Shown here one piece after another: positions 41,019 through 52,314 of a stretch of DNA of 64,000 nt. Position 1 is the first letter of the stretch; each line of letters opens with the position of its first letter. The position numbers and the translations under genes were made by a program. Below the pieces are notes generated by a model that saw nothing but the letters and a program-made list of their open reading frames with translations, did not search any database and was not told the origin of the DNA. The DNA comes from Tritrichomonas musculus (Eukaryota; Parabasalia; Tritrichomonadida; Tritrichomonadidae), in the NCBI GenBank assembly GCA_039105265.1, contig JAPFFF010000011.1:2356001-2420000 (forward strand), in the 5' to 3' direction.

Positions 41019-42431
41019 ATGATATATAAAATTGAGCTTGATGATTTTGATATTCGAAGAGATAAATATTGGATACAAGATGGTGTTGATGCAAAAGGAT
41101 CACTAGATCAGATTGAAAAAGAATTGCGTGATCATATGGTATTACTTGAAAATGGCATTTTAAATCAAAATGATAGTTTTATCTCTTTTACTAACTCTTT
41201 TCAAGAATTATGCTTTCAGTATGGTGATGGTTTATCGAATTTTGTAAAAGCAAACCATATAAATTTTTTTTTAGATGTTCTTCTTAGCTCAAATTCTTTT
41301 GAAATTAATAAGCAGATTTTAGATGTTCTATTTATATTAACCAAGGATAATAATATCAAGATCTATTTATACCAAAAAGATTTTATTAATATTTTGTTTC
41401 AATTATATCAAATTGATAAATCATATTTTATTTCAATTTGTAATATTTTTAGCGTTTATTTTATAAATACAAGTGATGAGATTCATCAACAAATTTTGAA
41501 TGAAAAAATTGAAATTCAACATAATGGCAAAGCCACTGATACAACACCCAAAACGAAAACTTTTTTTAAAATAATAATTGATTTTTCAAATGATTTAAAT
41601 CCTGAAAATCTTACTTTTACCCATTCTGCACTATTTTTAATATCAAACATTATTATTAATTATAAACTTAGTGAAAAGCAATTAAAAAGCATATCTGAAG
41701 TATTAATTAATAGACTTTCATGTAATCCACAAGAAGTTGACCTTGATGATATTATTTACTGTTATTGTTGTTTAATCAAACAATATCCTGATCACATAAT
41801 GTTATTTTCTCAAACTAGAGTTATATGGCACTTTCCTGACATATTTAATAAATCTAGAAAAGAAAACGAATTTATTGGATTTTTGATGTTTTTACAGCAT
41901 TTGTTGAAAGTTGACGGAACTCATATTTCATATTTTATTGATTTACAAGATTTTTTTTCGCAAATTGTCAAAAGAATTTCTATATCACCAGATATATCAG
42001 AAAATTGTAAAATTGCTGCTTTAAAAGCTATATATTTTGGAGTCATGCGAATTCCTAAACTTACCAATCTTTTGATTCAAGATGGAATTCTACAATTATT
42101 ATTGGTATTAAACGAACTATCGCAATTCAATGTGAAAAAAATATCATTACAACTTTTAAATGAAATGTTGGAAATGTCTGACATGGATTCATCTGCTATT
42201 TTGTTAAATAGTCAATGTGTAATTGATTTATTATCATCAAATGACCAATTTTCTGAAGAATTTTTTGACTTTTTTTTAAAAAATGTTACAATCGCATTAT
42301 CTAATGTTCAGAAAGATAAATTGAGTTCTATCAATAACCAATTTGTATCTTTAATTGAAGAACTTGCTTTATCAGATGCCGAATCAACTCGCCTATTAGC
42401 TCAGAATATCTTAAATACATTCTTCATATAA
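41019..42431 (+). CDS. Armadillo/HEAT-like helical repeat protein
   Basis: 470 residues from the ATG at 41019 (MIYKIELDDFD); codons before it begin with TTG. After a charged N-terminus of about 55 residues, hydrophobic helices of 12-15 residues follow one another at about 40-residue intervals, for example FLDVLLSSNSFEINKQILDV and LLLVLNELSQFNVKKISLQL, as in armadillo-type superhelices. Such proteins are scaffolds; no partner can be named. The gene is Ile/Phe/Asn-rich with A/T-ending codons, unlike PEPCK or Rpn1, suggesting low expression. The stop is followed by A (TAAA). Confidence 0.6.
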   Translation: MIYKIELDDFDIRRDKYWIQDGVDAKGSLDQIEKELRDHMVLLENGILNQNDSFISFTNSFQELCFQYGDGLSNFVKANHINFFLDVLLSSNSFEINKQILDVLFILTKDNNIKIYLYQKDFINILFQLYQIDKSYFISICNIFSVYFINTSDEIHQQILNEKIEIQHNGKATDTTPKTKTFFKIIIDFSNDLNPENLTFTHSALFLISNIIINYKLSEKQLKSISEVLINRLSCNPQEVDLDDIIYCYCCLIKQYPDHIMLFSQTRVIWHFPDIFNKSRKENEFIGFLMFLQHLLKVDGTHISYFIDLQDFFSQIVKRISISPDISENCKIAALKAIYFGVMRIPKLTNLLIQDGILQLLLVLNELSQFNVKKISLQLLNEMLEMSDMDSSAILLNSQCVIDLLSSNDQFSEEFFDFFLKNVTIALSNVQKDKLSSINNQFVSLIEELALSDAESTRLLAQNILNTFFI

Positions 42432-43845
42432 AAAATATTATACTAATAATCAATGTCTTGATCTCAATTTTTTTTTCTTATTTATCTTTTGAGATGATCG
42501 CATCCACTAATTATCTGAAATGGTTTTCTTTCGATAATATGAATGAATTTTTAATTTCTTATAGATAATGAAAAAGGGGTCGACTCTCTCAAATTTTTTT
42601 TGATTGAAAAAGAGGTATTCATGTTATGTGACTTAACGTCTTTTTGAATTTTTCTAATCTCATTATTTCCATCAATATTAAGTTATATGCATTCAAATCA
42701 ATAAATTTTAATTGGTGGCTCGATATAATCATTTTAAGAATGTCTTACACTGTTTATTTTATAATTTTTTTAATCTAGTATATCTTTAATATTTCATTCA
42801 ATCTTTATGGTTTTTGAAAATTCCAAATATATTTATATTAATACACATATGATTAATTAAATTATTAGATTTTTCAAATTAAATTAGATTTATAAACAGA
42901 AATAAAAAGAAATTAAAATTTTTTTCATTTATAAACTTATCATATCTTTTATTTCAGCCTAGAATTTTATATAATACTTTTCCATATGATATTTTATTAT
43001 ATGTATTAATGTATATGTTGGTGCTTAAGATATTTATACGCTTAATTTTGAGAAAAAATGGTTTTGATTTTAATGGCTTATTTTAATGGTGTAAAATGTC
43101 ATAAAAAGAGTTTAAAAATATGGATTTCAAGAAATAAGAAAGTATTCAAGTATATATTTCACTAAACATATTTATTGTATTTTGAATATTATATTATTTT
43201 ATTTTTTATTGTAAATATAAAATGATTAATCAAGATATTTTAATTGATTAATTTAAAATTTTTTAATTCAATATTTATTTTATTTCATTCAAAATATAAA
43301 CTAATCATGTATTCAAAAAAATGATCGTCATTTCAATAATAAATCTTTATTCAAATTATAATAATGAATTTATCTTAATATTCAATATAATAAACCATAA
43401 TATATATATAAATATAATATCATACATTACATAAAAAATGAATATGATAATATAAATAAAATATATTAAAATATTATATCAATAAATCAGCAGCAATAAA
43501 AAATTAAATTATTTCAATTTTATAATAATCCTTTGAAATATTACTCCATTTTCATTGAAATATTTTCTTTCAAAAGAAACAACTTTTGTTAATGATATTC
43601 AAAATTGAGAATTTAATTTCTCTAACAAAAGTTCTCCATAGCCATTTAGTCATAGAAATATAATTTATATTAATATCTCGAAATAAAACGTATAAAACAT
43701 TATATCCTTTCTATTATAGCATGAATATAAAATATTAAAAATAATATTTAATTATCTATCAAATTTCTAGGCTAGATCTCTTCATGAATACCTCTATTGA
43801 AAAATAATAATATCTTAAATATTAGATATTCAAAAATATCTTGTT
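42432..43845. other. 1.4-kb AT-rich gene-free region
   Basis: No gene seen; mostly T and A runs and short TA-rich words. G+C rises abruptly near 43850, taken as the left border of the Polinton fossil. Confidence 0.55.
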
Positions 43846-43881
43846 AAAATTGATGAAACAACTACATATAAAAGAGGTGAT

Positions 43882-43900
43882 TTTAGACCTTCGGTCTAAA
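43882..43900. repeat. Short hairpin at the left part of the Polinton fossil
   Basis: TTTAGAC and GTCTAAA form a perfect 7-bp stem around CTTCG. It lies close to the left composition border and may belong to the element's end structure. Confidence 0.3.
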
Positions 43901-43929
43901 CTCCCCACTTTCACGATAATTTTGAAGGA

Positions 43930-44169
43930 TCAGCTTGGAAACCTTGAGAATTCGTTAACGATTCCCGTTGCTGAGTTGGTGTTAAGAATTGGGTGTCTAT
44001 GGAGTTCAGATTGGATTCGGGAATGAAGGGTTGGTGATGAATTTATGTGATCCTTGAGAAATGATTCGAAAGTGAAGGTCTGGGAAGTTAGGTCTGGAAT
44101 CACCGGAGGTCTTGGAGGTTGAGATGAGGGGGTAGATTTGAAGGGTTGGGAGGGGTAGTTAGGGATCAT
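43930..44169 (-). CDS. Small Pro/Ser-rich frame in the Polinton fossil
   Basis: 79 residues from an ATG at 44169 (MIPNYPSQPFKSTPSSQPP). Pro/Ser-rich N-terminus, then a more ordered stretch. No family recognised. Counted as a possible accessory part of the element because composition and position agree. Confidence 0.35.
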   Translation of the reverse strand: MIPNYPSQPFKSTPSSQPPRPPVIPDLTSQTFTFESFLKDHINSSPTLHSRIQSELHRHPILNTNSATGIVNEFSRFPS

Positions 44170-44263
44170 AAGTTTTGCGATAAAGTGGTCTGAGATGATG
44201 TGAAAATTTAAAACGATGGCCTTTGGATATCTTTTATAATATTTTTATTTGACATAAAATAAG

Positions 44264-45064
44264 ATGAGTGATAGTAATAATTCCTTTGATGCACATTCTT
44301 TTATTGATTTGTTTGATTTGGCGTTGATGCTTGGAATGAGGGATGATGAGATGGATGACATTCTCGTTAATGCTGAAGGTGCACCTGAACGACTCATTGA
44401 GCCATTGGTGTTATGGATATCGGAAACGATACTTGATATGGGTTACAAAGGTGATACAGATTACGATAATGTGTATAGGTTTGCGGAAAGGGTTTATAAT
44501 TATACGAAGGCTTTGAGCGAAATGTGTAAGAGTAAAGGTGATGATGGTTTTGGGTATTTGGTTGATTTGGCGTTTGTGATTGGCATTACTGAGAAGGAGA
44601 TGGATGACATTCTCGTTAAAGCTGATGAAGATCCTGAACGAGCCGTTGAACCATTGGCAAGGATGATAGCATATACGATAATTGGTATGGGTTATGAAGG
44701 TGATGGTGATTATGATAATATGTATATGTTTGGCGAAAGTGTTAAGAATTATACGAAAGCGTTGAATGAAATGATTAAGAATAAACCATTACTGAAACCA
44801 TTACTACCAAAGTTAAACAAAGAACCAAAGAGGTATGTCGATAGCGATGAATATAAACGAAAAGAAGATGATGAATTCTTTAAGAAATTCGATAGAGATA
44901 GATATAGAGTTCATGTAGATGAAGGCAAAAGTGAGAGGGCTTCAAGGTTCGATCGTTTGATACACCGAAGAGATAAATCAACTTTGGATTCGATTAGGGA
45001 ACATGCTAAGGATTTTCGTGAATTTTGGAAGACGGAAGATGCGTTGAGGAATAAGAAAAGTTGA
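44264..45064 (+). CDS. Polinton-associated protein with an internally duplicated domain
   Basis: 266 residues. Two tandem copies of an about 87-residue helical acidic module occupy roughly residues 10-90 and 98-180; both contain E-M-D-D-I-L-V, then P-E-R, then a G-D-x-D-Y-D-N motif and N-Y-T-K-A-L. The C-terminal third is very basic and Arg/Lys/Asp-mixed. It lies four bases before the polymerase frame. Unknown family; a DNA-binding or terminal-protein-like role would fit the place, but this is a guess. Confidence 0.6.
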   Translation: MSDSNNSFDAHSFIDLFDLALMLGMRDDEMDDILVNAEGAPERLIEPLVLWISETILDMGYKGDTDYDNVYRFAERVYNYTKALSEMCKSKGDDGFGYLVDLAFVIGITEKEMDDILVKADEDPERAVEPLARMIAYTIIGMGYEGDGDYDNMYMFGESVKNYTKALNEMIKNKPLLKPLLPKLNKEPKRYVDSDEYKRKEDDEFFKKFDRDRYRVHVDEGKSERASRFDRLIHRRDKSTLDSIREHAKDFREFWKTEDALRNKKS

Positions 45065-45068
45065 AGCT

Positions 45069-47108
45069 ATGGAAATCATGAATGCTACACCAAAAGAAAT
45101 CAATGAAATGAATAAGATAACGTTTGATGAATGGAAAGCAAATAAGGGTAAACAAAAGCAGTTAGTTGATGATATCATGGAAAGTTTAGAGTTAAATCCA
45201 TACAATTGGGAAATCAATTTCGAATCACTTAACAATGAAGGTAGACGATTGTTGTTTCCGAGATTGAAGGAGTTCTTTGAAGATACAATTGCGAAGTTAC
45301 CGATAATACAGATGTATAAAATTCAGTTTAATGTTAATGGTACATGGAAGTCGTTACCGTTAAAGCCAGAGACATTCAATAAATTGATGGAAAATTTTAC
45401 GGAAGAGAATTTTGTGTTTGATCTTGAAAGTAAAGCTCCAGAATTTTTCTATGAGAATGGAGGTGAAGAGTTGCATACATGGTCATTGTTTTCAGCACTT
45501 AAGTTCTGTTTGTTTGAGAACAAGGGTGGGAATAACGATAAAGGTGGTTCGTTCTTTCAATATTTGACGAAGGAGACGGTTCCGAAAAGGGTAGTTGAAT
45601 ATCTCAAGAGGTTGCAAATATTTGATTCGTTGGTGGATGGAAAGGGTAAGCAGAGAAGAGAATTAAATGATTGTTGCTTTGTGTATGCGTTAGAGCAAAC
45701 TGGATGTTACGATAAAGATACATTAGACAAGATTCGTTTGAGGATTCGAAATAGGTATTTATCTCAGAGTTCGATTAATGAATTGTGTATGGAATTCGAT
45801 ATACATATCAAGTTAACGTACATTGATGAAGATGCAAGTGGCAAAAACAAAAAGAAATCAGTTGAGTCAACGAGTGAAGGTAAACGTAAATGTTATATGG
45901 GTGTTGACGAAGCGGAATCAAATAGAACACATCACTTTAACATATATCAGAAACATTACTTCATTGAAGAGAAGACGGAGTTCAGTACTTATTACATTAA
46001 GCATTTAGGTGAGTGTGATGATGATAAATACAATAAGGAATGGCTTGTAGATCATTGGCGAACAGGTCGTTATTTCATTACTTCTTCGAATTTAGTTAGA
46101 GAATTGTTTAAGCAAAATTACTTTAGACCAATCACTTACGGACAGAATAGTGTTTTGAATACGGTTTTCTATAATGATTTACTTAATGAAGAGATAACGG
46201 ATCTCACTTACGATTCCAAATATTGTACTCGTTTGATGGCTCCATTTGAGAAGAAACCAGTTAAGGGTGAACCAAAGAAAGTCCCACCTACGTACTGGTA
46301 TGCGGACTTTGAAGCTGATACCTCGGAGGAGTACCATAGACCATTCATGTGTGTTTTGCATAAGGATAACGGGAAGATTAAGAAAGAGTTTAGAGGTGAA
46401 GATTGCGATAAAGATCTATTGAACTATTTACCTGATGTTGCTGTTGTGTACTTTCATAATTTGGCTTATGATATCAGGATGATTCGTCCAACGGGTACGT
46501 ATGAGGATAAGGTTAAGGTTGGAAGTAAGAAGGTTCAGAAGATGATGTATAACGGTATCATTAAATCAATCATTAAAGGTACGAAGACGATGATGGCTGA
46601 TGTTAGGTATAATGGAAAGGTAATTCATTTCAAGGATACACTTCCGGTATTATCATGCAAGTTGTCAGAGTTACTAAAGATGTTTAACATTAAAGGTATC
46701 AAGAAAGAGTTGTTTCCGTATAACTATTACACTTTGGATAGGTTGAATAGAGGTGCTGTTGGCGTGATTTCGGAAGCGGGATTGTTTGAGGTTGAACCTT
46801 GGACAGATGAGCAGATGAATGTATTTAAGGAGAACATAGATGGTATCGATGGATGTAGGATTGATGATGACAAGTTTGATATGTGGAAGTATTGTTCATT
46901 TTATTGTCAGCAAGATGTGAATATTTTGAGAGAAGGCTTTAATAAATTCAGGAATGGTTTCATTGAGGATTTCGATATTGATCCGTTTAAGTTCATTTCG
47001 ATATCGTCTTTGGCTAATGAAGTGTTTAAGCAAAGGGTCTATTATCCAAATCGTAATTTGTTTGAGTTAGGTGGAGTCGTTAGAAAGTTTTGCTCAAGGG
47101 CTATATGA
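45069..47108 (+). pseudogene. Polinton protein-primed DNA polymerase B part
   Basis: The part carries the 3'-5' exonuclease signatures of protein-primed family B polymerases: YADFEAD (ExoI), VYFHNLAYD (ExoII) and YCQQDVNIL (ExoIII). The N-terminal 400 residues match the long lead of Polinton polymerases in size but are not otherwise recognised. In an active element it copies the genome from a protein primer. Treated as a fossil part. Confidence 0.8.
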
Positions 47109-47361
47109 GAAGAAGTGCTGCATTTGGAATTGACGCTATTTTAATGATTTCTTCAATTGCTGATAACGTCTTTCCCGAACTTTGTTTGCCAACGAATATA
47201 TTCACAGAATTATAGTAAATATTGATGTCTTTGTGGATCTTTCTGATCAATGCATTCGTGACTTGCCCTTTATTTCTTCTCAAGCAATCTCTAACCATAT
47301 CATGAACGTAGCTGAATGAGTCTTGATTCCCAAACGAAGTCGTAAAGCTTTGATTATACAT
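47101..47361 (-). pseudogene. Polinton packaging ATPase (FtsK/HerA type) part
   Basis: The Walker A motif VGKQSSGKT is preceded by a hydrophobic strand, as in the packaging ATPases of Polintons and related viruses, which drive DNA into capsids. Fossil part. Confidence 0.6.
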
Positions 47362-47577
47362 TTACAGTTAATTAAAATGGATGCAAACATAGGCTTGCAA
47401 AAGTCTCAAAAAATGGGTGTGCCCAAAATAGGGCGGACCTAAAATCCTAATGAAAACGAATTCAAAAATATTTGCAAAAAGGTTTTAAGAATATCATTCA
47501 CTATTAATTGCTTTAACAATGTCGTTGATGGCTGTCTTGATTGCAAGAATATCACTTTTGAGTTGCTCTATTTCATT

Positions 47578-47847
47578 CTATATATCCAAGATTGCAGACT
47601 CATTTTCACGATCAATTTGTGGATCATTTTGTGAATCATCTACCTGTTTCTTGACAGCTTTCTTCAAACAAAGTACACCTTTGATTTTGGTAATACGATA
47701 TCCCTCAATGTAATACATCTTATTAAGTTTATGAGTCGTAATCTTATCAATCTCGTCTTTATTTTTAGCATACCATAAATTGAATTCATCTGGAGTATTA
47801 AATGTTTTCAAGTATTCTTTAATAGGTCCGATCACCTTTACTTCCAT
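47578..47847 (-). CDS. Small Polinton-associated protein
   Basis: 89 residues, ATG at 47847 (MEVKVIGPIKEYLKTF). Mixed alpha/beta with a basic middle and an acidic end. Unknown; included as an element part from its place between the ATPase and the virion genes. Confidence 0.45.
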   Translation of the reverse strand: MEVKVIGPIKEYLKTFNTPDEFNLWYAKNKDEIDKITTHKLNKMYYIEGYRITKIKGVLCLKKAVKKQVDDSQNDPQIDRENESAILDI

Positions 47848-47901
47848 TTAATGTACATTAAAATAAACAATCACATTTAATCATCAATGAACTCATTTAA
47901 G

Positions 47902-48264
47902 TCACTTCAAGATTGGAGTTAGTCTACCTTTATTCCCACCAAGAATTGGTCTTTGAATCATTTCCACCTTATTGTTTAAATCATCATTAATCATTGAATC
48001 GAAATTTGTGAAATCTATTGGTAAAGGTTTTAGTTTGATTGGATTTGTTTTAGGTGGATTTGGTGCAACTTTATTGAGCAAGTAATCGGCTCCATTAGCA
48101 ATACTATTAACGATTCCACCAACTGTATCACCAAACATAGGCCCAACTTTTCGTGCTATTTCAATTCCCTTACGAATGTATGGAGATGCTTTCTTTATGA
48201 AATTCTTCCCTTTCACCAGCAAGTTCTTAAACCAGGTCCCAAATGCCATTTTCTTTGGATTCAT
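47902..48264 (-). CDS. Polinton small virion-type protein
   Basis: 120 residues. A basic amphipathic N-terminus (FKNLLVKGKNFIKKAS) and a Gly-rich hydrophobic middle (GPMFGDTVGGIVNSIANGAD) followed by a Pro/Lys tail resemble the small membrane-active minor capsid proteins of Polintons and adenovirus pVI. Assignment by pattern and by being back-to-back with the capsid gene. Confidence 0.5.
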   Translation of the reverse strand: MNPKKMAFGTWFKNLLVKGKNFIKKASPYIRKGIEIARKVGPMFGDTVGGIVNSIANGADYLLNKVAPNPPKTNPIKLKPLPIDFTNFDSMINDDLNNKVEMIQRPILGGNKGRLTPILK

Positions 48265-48291
48265 ATTAAAATTCTAAAAATACAACTTCAC

Positions 48292-50013
48292 ATGAATCTT
48301 TTTTTAATCACAACTCAAAGAATGACATATCAGAATGCTCAACTCAAGAACACCGGTAATGATGAAGGTGATGTTCTCAAATTCTTCCAATCAAAACTTC
48401 GAAACCTCATTGCTCACAATGGTGGAGATCATACATTTGGTTGGTTTACTGAAGACGTTGACGACAAAGATGCACCAATGCCAATCGGTACAAAAACAAA
48501 AATCAAATGGACTCATCAAGGACACACCATCTCACAAATGGAAAAGAATTTCGTTACTGCCAAACTCAATCTCGTTGTCCAACTCAATAAAACACTTAAT
48601 CTTGAAGGCGATACAGCTAACCTTAACCGTATATTCATTGGTTTCAAACATGCAGTAGAACTCTTTAGTGATGCTCGTTTATGGATTGACAACGTAATGC
48701 TCAAAGAATACCAGCAAGACGAACTCATCAGAGAATCATTTGCATACAACTCAATCAAACCAATCGATGCCAAAGAACCAGCGAAACATCGTTACTCATT
48801 ATGGGAAAACACATCTAGAATGTCTCCATCAGTGTGTGGTGTTTACGTTCCACTTACTTTATTAGCTGATGGTAATGCTCATCGAATCACATTTGAAGCA
48901 TCCATTTACTTTACCGATCAACTTGCATTCCAAGCATGGCAACTCTATCCAAACTCCATCTGTGGTGAAATCGAAGAAGAAATCAAATCATCAACAGAAG
49001 CACTCGTATGGCATCAAGTTCAACCATCTGTAGTCAAAGAAATCGAAGAACTCCTCAACTGTTCCATCATCGAACAAGACGTACCAGCCAACATGACCAT
49101 CTCCAACAAGTTCTCTCAAATTGGATCCCCATCAACCATCGTCACTGAATACAAATTATCTGATGCACCTCAAGATGGTTCAAATGATTTGCTAAATGAA
49201 GGTTACCAAACACTCCCAGTCCTTGGTGATTCCTCTAAAGTAATTGCTTACAAGACCGAAGAAGTCATCTTAAACTGCCGTGGAGGTACCATCGTTACCA
49301 TGAAATCAGATCTTGCAGGATTTGGTGTCAAACCTGATTGCCTCAATGGACTCATCCGTGAACTCGATACACCTCTCCTCATTCCATCCCAACAGCTCGT
49401 TCGTGAAGGCTTCCAAGGTCTAGCCACTGATGCAGGTCTCGATGTTTCCAAATCAATTGCTCTCTCGAATGCCACCAACATCACAGTCATGTTCCCTAAA
49501 AGAACTAATGAAATAACATGCTTCGACAACATCATGTACCAGAACGTTCAACTCACCATCAACAACGTCAAATACCCAGACACAGAGTTTGATTCCACTA
49601 TCGGACCACGTTTCTATCAATACCAACTCATCTCAAACGAATTAGACGGCTCTCTCAGACCATCCCACGAACTTGAAGACTCATGGACAATGTCATTGAA
49701 TGCCCCAGATGGAACCCGTTACAAGAACACCATTTCCGATGCCACTAACTTCTGCATTAACTCTCAACTCGAACGAACCAACTCTGGATATGTATTCGAT
49801 GGCATTGACACAGGCGGAAACACAGTCACAATCAAATTCAAAGGCCAACCATTATATCGAGGTGCTAACGACACATACTACAACTATGATGCAACTAATC
49901 TAAACGTTCACCCTCCTCCACCAGAAATGTGGGTCTGTACAGACACATACTTCACATGGCAAAGGGGAGCCGTTAAGTACTTTGCTAACGGAGTCCCTGA
50001 TGGCTATTATTAA
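48292..50013 (+). CDS. Polinton capsid-type protein (probable major capsid, double jelly-roll)
   Basis: 573 residues, beta-rich throughout, of the length usual for double jelly-roll capsid proteins. It starts divergently from the small virion-type gene 27 bases away, an arrangement seen in Polintons. Codons are C-ending rich, unlike the rest of the element, so it may have been under different selection. Recognised by size, composition and context, not by motif. Confidence 0.6.
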   Translation: MNLFLITTQRMTYQNAQLKNTGNDEGDVLKFFQSKLRNLIAHNGGDHTFGWFTEDVDDKDAPMPIGTKTKIKWTHQGHTISQMEKNFVTAKLNLVVQLNKTLNLEGDTANLNRIFIGFKHAVELFSDARLWIDNVMLKEYQQDELIRESFAYNSIKPIDAKEPAKHRYSLWENTSRMSPSVCGVYVPLTLLADGNAHRITFEASIYFTDQLAFQAWQLYPNSICGEIEEEIKSSTEALVWHQVQPSVVKEIEELLNCSIIEQDVPANMTISNKFSQIGSPSTIVTEYKLSDAPQDGSNDLLNEGYQTLPVLGDSSKVIAYKTEEVILNCRGGTIVTMKSDLAGFGVKPDCLNGLIRELDTPLLIPSQQLVREGFQGLATDAGLDVSKSIALSNATNITVMFPKRTNEITCFDNIMYQNVQLTINNVKYPDTEFDSTIGPRFYQYQLISNELDGSLRPSHELEDSWTMSLNAPDGTRYKNTISDATNFCINSQLERTNSGYVFDGIDTGGNTVTIKFKGQPLYRGANDTYYNYDATNLNVHPPPPEMWVCTDTYFTWQRGAVKYFANGVPDGYY

Positions 50014-50920
50014 GAGAGATTCATCCAAAAATATCGTTTATGTTAACCTTTATTTTTGCATTTAATAGATCAATTTGAGGAATACTTTAAAGTCATCAGG
50101 CTTGATTTCGTTATGATAAACGTTTTTTATTTCTGTTTTTGCCCCAAAAAGTTACTTGATCATCATCATTTATAAATCTTTTGAAAATCAAAATTCATTC
50201 TATTGGCTTTGCTTATTTGATTTAGCGTTATTAGTACAGTTTTATTTATTAAAATGATTACATTTAAAGTGCTAGAACATAAAATGATTTTTTTATTTTT
50301 TGTTTAATTACTATTTCATTTTTACAAAATATAAAATATTTCTGTTATTTTCATAAAAAAACAAATAATTATATTTTTTAATGCTTTTATATGAGATATA
50401 TCAGAAATAGATTAAGATATTCGATCAATATAATTTTTATTTATTTTTGAATAGTTTATTTCATTTTGTGTTTTTTTAACAGATATTTTTAAAAATGGAT
50501 AGCATAGTATAAATCAAATGATATTCTTAATTGATATTAAGAAAATATTCTACAGCTAATTTTTATCGTAATGGAACTAAATTTACTACAATAAGGAAAA
50601 AATAGAAAAAAATATAACCATTTTTTGTAAAAAACGTAAATAATTGAAAAAATATTGTAACACAATTTTTGAATAGTAAATATTTATTTCAAATAAATAA
50701 ATAAATAAAATGATTTTAATATAAAAAACTGAGATATAACAATATTTTAAAAACATTGAAATTGAAAGGTAAAATATTTAGCCATTACAATAAGCTTATT
50801 GTATTAAAATTTGATTATTTATTTGGCAGCTTAAGGCATAAATAATCTGCCTTATAATAGGTCAATATAAACGGTTATGTAAAATTAAAAAAAAAATCGA
50901 ATAAGTATTCAATTTTAATT

Positions 50921-51066
50921 GACCATAGGGAAGGCCAAAAAAAGCGGTAAACGAAAAAATCGACGGTTTTTCGTATAAGAAACCGTTTTTATTCACCATA
51001 TTGAAGGCCAAAAAAAAAGCGGTATACGAAAAAATTGAAAGGTTTTCGTATAAAAATTCATTCAAT
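50921..51066. repeat. 73-bp tandem duplication with hairpin units
   Basis: Two copies, about 80 percent alike, start near 50921 and 50994; both contain AAGGCCAAAAAAA-GCGGT. Each copy has an inverted pair, ACGAAAA and TTTTCGT, around a spacer, so each can form a hairpin. Not a known family. Confidence 0.65.
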
Positions 51067-51489
51067 TTTGAGCTTTTTTGAGATTTTTTTAATCGTTAGA
51101 CGATAATATTTAACTGAAATTTTAATGATCGTGATTTATATATTTTTCAATTATTTATGATCGAAAAAAATATTTTCTAAACGTTAAAATTTAATTAAAA
51201 AAGTTACTTTTAAACGATTAAAAAATTATTAAAAAAATTAGCAAAAAACTATGTTTTTTAAAAGTATTTTTCATTTTCCACGATAAGACAAACTATAATT
51301 GAGAGGTCTGTTTCGTTTAAATTTATGCTGTAAAATATTCCTTGAATTTCTTTTCAAAAATAATAATTTTCATGATTTGAAGTAAATAAAAGCATATATA
51401 TATTTATAATATAAAAAACTGGTTATATAAAAATAGTTAACTTAAAAATTTTTTATATTAGAAAAAATAAATCTTACAATTTCATTGAA

Positions 51490-51573
51490 AAATTGAGAGT
51501 TTTTTGTAGGAAAAACGTATTTTATTGTATGCAATTATTTTAAATTGAGAGTTTTTTGTAGGAAAAACGTATT
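51490..51573. repeat. Perfect 32-bp direct repeat, 52-bp period
   Basis: The same 32 bases (core GAGAGTTTTTTGTAGG, then AAAAACGTATT) lie at 51490-51521 and 51542-51573. Inside, GTTTTT and AAAAAC are inverted. Perfect identity in neutral AT-rich DNA implies a recent local duplication. Confidence 0.7.
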
Positions 51574-52276
51574 ATTTTGATAAGAGAATGAAAAGTTATT
51601 AAAAATAAAATATATTAAAAATAGTAAAATATGTATTAATTATAATAATTTATATATTTATTTGATTCTTAGTACGATAAAAAAAATATATCAAAATATT
51701 AAATATTGCTTAAAAATTGTTGAGAATTATTAAAAATTGCCCAATAATAGGAAAATGAAAGTTTTAATCTTGAAAATATAAATAAATGTTTATAGATAGA
51801 TTAATTGTCAATATCAAAAAATATGATTTTCGATGTAGTTATATATCCAGACAGGATCATTATTCCCTTTTGAGGTTATATAATATTTTAATCAGTATTA
51901 ATAGCTAATAATTAATACACCATTATATTTTCGATTAGTCACAAAAACAGAAATTTAGGGTTTTTTTTTTATATTATATTTATCATTAATACTATCATTT
52001 AAAAATTATATTTTGAAAGAAAAATGATCTGTCGAGTGGATAGAAGTTTTCATACCTTTTTCTGGATAATCAGGACCAATTTAAGTCAACCTGATTAATA
52101 AAAAGAGAATGGAAATCAACACTCATCGAGGACTCCATTTTACATTACAAAAAACGCAATTTTTTTAAAAAATACTATTTTTTAAAATAGTATCACATAG
52201 TAAAATCAAATTTTATAAGAATTCAAAATCAATTTTAATTTGATTTTTAAAATTTAATACATTGACCATCTATAAA

Positions 52277-52284
52277 AACGGTTT
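52277..52284 (+). promoter_or_regulatory. M3-like motif AACGGTTT before Rpn1
   Basis: An exact match to NRCSGYTN and to the Myb core AACGG, 30 bases before the ATG at 52315. In Trichomonas this class of site is read by a Myb protein. Confidence 0.45.
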
Positions 52285-52314
52285 CTCTATTTTCTATATT
52301 GGGACATTTTCTGA

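Larger units (their letters stand above)
43850..50030. mobile_element. Polinton/Maverick fossil, incomplete
   Basis: A block with sharply higher G+C than its flanks carrying the Polinton gene set in part: protein-primed family B DNA polymerase, FtsK/HerA-type packaging ATPase, small virion-type protein and a large capsid-type protein, on both strands and tightly packed. Integrase and maturation protease are not recognised and no terminal inverted repeats were found, so it is broken, with at least two breaks. The long remaining frames suggest a geologically young insertion. Such elements are very abundant in trichomonad genomes. Confidence 0.78.
50031..52276. other. 2.2-kb AT-rich gene-free region with local repeats
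   Basis: No gene supported. Two local repeat structures at 50921-51066 and 51490-51573 are listed separately. The remainder is A/T runs. The end is the promoter side of the Rpn1 gene. Confidence 0.55.

Noticed and set aside
50862-51065. 67-codon frame with a repeated F-L-Y-E motif
   Set aside because: Starts only with TTG and simply translates the 73-bp tandem duplication.
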